Made by a program: the position numbers and the translations under genes. This document shows positions 5,318-5,341 of a DNA stretch of 5,341 nucleotides, one piece after another. The number at the start of each line of letters is the position of its first letter. Position 1 is the first letter of the stretch. This stretch comes from a bacterium (GTDB taxonomy: Bacteria; Atribacterota; JS1; SB-45; 34-128): positions 1 through 5,341 of the forward strand of contig JAHIPR010000296.1 of assembly GCA_018903015.1 (NCBI GenBank). The letters run 5' to 3'. The notes below the pieces were generated by a model, which was not told where the DNA came from, searched no databases, and was given only the letters and a program-made list of their open reading frames with translations.

Positions 5318-5341
5318 AATTTATATTAAATTTTACTCATA
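5314..5341 (+). CDS. Start of a downstream gene, probable toxin partner (cut by window edge)
   Basis: An ATG at 5314 overlaps the previous gene's stop as ATGA, and the frame stays open for the nine residues visible (M-K-F-I-L-N-F-T-H). GGAAG at 5305-5309 could serve as a weak ribosome site four bases upstream; translational coupling is likely. A short opening beta-strand of this kind is common in RelE/ParE-type toxins, and such toxins often follow AbrB-like antitoxins, but nine residues cannot identify a family. Confidence 0.55.

Overview
The window looks like a bacterial chromosome segment of moderate-to-low G+C, about 43-47% in two sampled 60-base lines of fmt and about 32% in two sampled lines of the last full gene. 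Every gene lies on the + strand. Most of it is a housekeeping block: the 3' part of fmt (Met-tRNA formyltransferase), a YugP-type membrane zinc peptidase, rsmB (16S rRNA m5C967 methyltransferase), a small single-pass membrane protein with two PASTA repeats, and dprA (DNA-processing/RecA-loading protein). The fmt-peptidase-rsmB order is familiar from Clostridia-like Firmicutes and some deep-branching anaerobes such as Atribacterota. That assignment is from memory of gene orders and is tentative; the window carries no rRNA or other decisive marker.

Layout: bases 1-3504 hold four tightly spaced genes (gaps of 9, 25 and 8 bases), most likely one operon. Bases 3505-3595 are a repeat-rich gap with a heptamer tandem repeat (TAGCGNN) followed by an almost perfect 18-bp-arm palindrome. 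That palindrome ends two bases before the strong Shine-Dalgarno sequence of dprA, which starts with TTG at 3610 and ends at 4707. After a 107-base AT-rich gap comes tRNA-Pro(GGG) at 4815-4891, with its own good sigma-70-type promoter and an encoded CCA.

The right end differs in character. A second strong promoter (TTGACA, 17 bp, TATATT), studded with short direct repeats, drives a 109-residue AbrB/MazE-like DNA-binding protein. Its stop codon overlaps the start codon of another gene (ATGA) that runs off the window. Layout and antitoxin-like C-terminus fit a type II toxin-antitoxin pair with its toxin cut off by the window edge.

Functionally, fmt, rsmB and the tRNA serve translation, the PASTA protein probably acts at the cell envelope, the zinc peptidase at the membrane, and DprA handles incoming single-stranded DNA. 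I see no clearly new multi-gene system. The points most worth a second look are the intergenic compound repeat before dprA, the kinase-less PASTA protein beside rsmB, and the 8-bp-phased repeats in the putative toxin-antitoxin promoter.
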